Positions 63,819-64,000 of a stretch of DNA of 64,000 bases are shown here, piece by piece. The notes under the pieces are model-generated. The model searched no databases. It saw only the letters and a program-made list of their open reading frames with translations, and was not told the DNA's origin. Within the stretch, counting starts at the first letter, position 1. Each line of letters starts with the position of its first letter. Source of the DNA: Cinclus cinclus (Eukaryota > Chordata > Aves > Passeriformes > Cinclidae); contig NC_085052.1 of assembly GCF_963662255.1 (NCBI RefSeq), positions 38,326,654 to 38,390,653 of the forward strand, in the 5' to 3' direction. The position numbers and the translations under genes were made by a program.

Positions 63819-64000
63819 TTGGGTCACAATGGTTCCTTGCTTCTCTTAACCTCTGTGGTGTCACAATGCATCCCATGCCCTTTTAGGCCACTTGATGTCA
63901 CAATGAATCATTAGATTCTTGGCCTCCATGGTGGCATAATAGATCCTTGCTTCTATTGGTCCCCGTGCTGTAACAATTCATCCCTGCCCCTTTAAGGCCC
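63819..64000 (+). repeat. Right-edge partial monomer (A to most of E)
   Basis: The final 182 bases contain A, B, C, D and most of E. The last bases read CCCCTTTAAGGCCC where CCCCTTTTAGGCCC is usual, a private change that could be real or an end-of-window sequencing effect. The array continues beyond the window. Confidence 0.93.

Larger units (their letters stand above)
1..64000 (+). repeat. 220-bp satellite array with nested 37-bp sub-repeats (entire window)
   Basis: The same 220-bp unit runs head to tail across the whole window without interruption, inversion or unique spacer. The box TTGGGTCACAATG, or a one- or two-base variant of it, recurs at 71, 292, 512, 732, 952 and so on to 63819, nearly always 220 or 221 bases apart. 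Between 4365 and 63597 only 269 units fit the observed spacing; with those before and after, this gives 288 full monomers and three half monomers. A typical monomer (4805-5024) is 47% GC with T 76, C 61, G 43 and A 40, so the plus strand is 62% pyrimidine. No flanking DNA is present, so the true array is longer than 64 kb. It has no similarity I recognise to a named satellite family. The repeat structure is seen directly; a heterochromatic location is inference. Confidence 0.98.

Noticed and set aside
71..63876. Hundreds of open frames of 62-128 codons on both strands, many nearly identical (95 codons plus, 78 codons minus)
   Set aside because: They recur once per repeat unit, mostly start at TTG on the plus strand, overlap the next copy by 68 bases and change frame at every monomer because 220 is not a multiple of three. 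They have no ribosome-binding site, codon bias or recognisable domain. They are by-products of a stop-poor satellite unit.
1..64000. CRISPR array (repeats near 37 bp at regular spacing)
   Set aside because: There are no unique spacers between conserved repeats. The sub-repeats abut each other, all are related, and no cas gene is present.
1..64000. Centromere protein B box (TTCGNNNNANNCGGG core)
   Set aside because: The TTCG occurrences I found (for example in CTTTCGCGCCCC and CCTTCGTGG) lack the A and CGGG at the required spacing.
1..64000. Transposable element, inverted repeat or integrated virus
   Set aside because: I see no inverted monomer, target-site duplication, long terminal repeat, poly-A tail or coding domain anywhere; monomer spacing accounts for every base.
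1..64000. Telomeric repeats or RNA polymerase III promoter boxes
   Set aside because: No run of TTAGGG-type repeats is present. TTAGGCC and TTAGCC occur only as part of the monomer. No GGTTCGANNCC B box was found.
63984..64000. CTTTAAGGCCC at the last bases as a new monomer type
   Set aside because: It is a single-base difference at the extreme edge, seen once and with no downstream sequence; too little to call.

Overview
The whole 64 kb window is one uninterrupted tandem-repeat (satellite) array. I find no credible protein gene, RNA gene, mobile element or flanking unique sequence, and both window edges fall inside a repeat unit. The unit is a 220-bp monomer (221 bp in one common class). 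Each monomer is itself six diverged sub-repeats of 36-37 bp, here called A-F, and most open with a box close to GTCACAATG. From the spacing of the monomer starts (phase set at the TTGGGTCAC box, first at 71) I count 288 full monomers, three 110-bp half monomers and two edge fragments. All are in the same orientation. ORGANISM: I cannot name the species. A megasatellite with nested higher-order repeats (HORs) points to a eukaryote. In one typical monomer counted by hand (4805-5024: A 40, C 61, G 43, T 76) there is a single CpG where about 12 would be expected from base composition. That fits long-term cytosine methylation, as in vertebrates or plants. Centromeric, pericentromeric, subtelomeric or sex-chromosome heterochromatin are all possible, and nothing in the window decides between them. 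LAYOUT: (1) 1-4804 is a 1431-bp HOR of six full monomers plus one half monomer, in two complete copies with partial copies on either side. (2) 4805-21763 is an older-looking, more mixed stretch with short repeat relationships of 6, 9 and 24 monomers. (3) 21764-29029 is dominated by an 11-monomer (2422-bp) HOR. (4) 29030-63818 is a patchwork of long, very similar blocks of 7 to 18 monomers. Their closest relatives often lie 3 to 27 kb away rather than next door, at offsets of 13, 19, 44, 48, 57, 105, 111 and 125 monomers. HOW IT WORKS TOGETHER: there are no genes to form a pathway. The structure records several rounds of amplification: 37-bp unit to 220-bp hexamer, then to HORs, then to segmental copying of HOR blocks with crossover or conversion-like switches inside monomers. 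Reading frames of 62-128 codons occur throughout because a stop-poor stretch recurs in every monomer. They begin at TTG or at chance ATGs, and since 220 is not a multiple of three they change frame at every monomer. I treat none of them as genes. Two monomer classes carry perfect matches to known transcription-factor motifs (TGACGTCA and TGAGTCA), and another carries a 14-bp palindrome. These are useful variant markers and only speculative functional sites.
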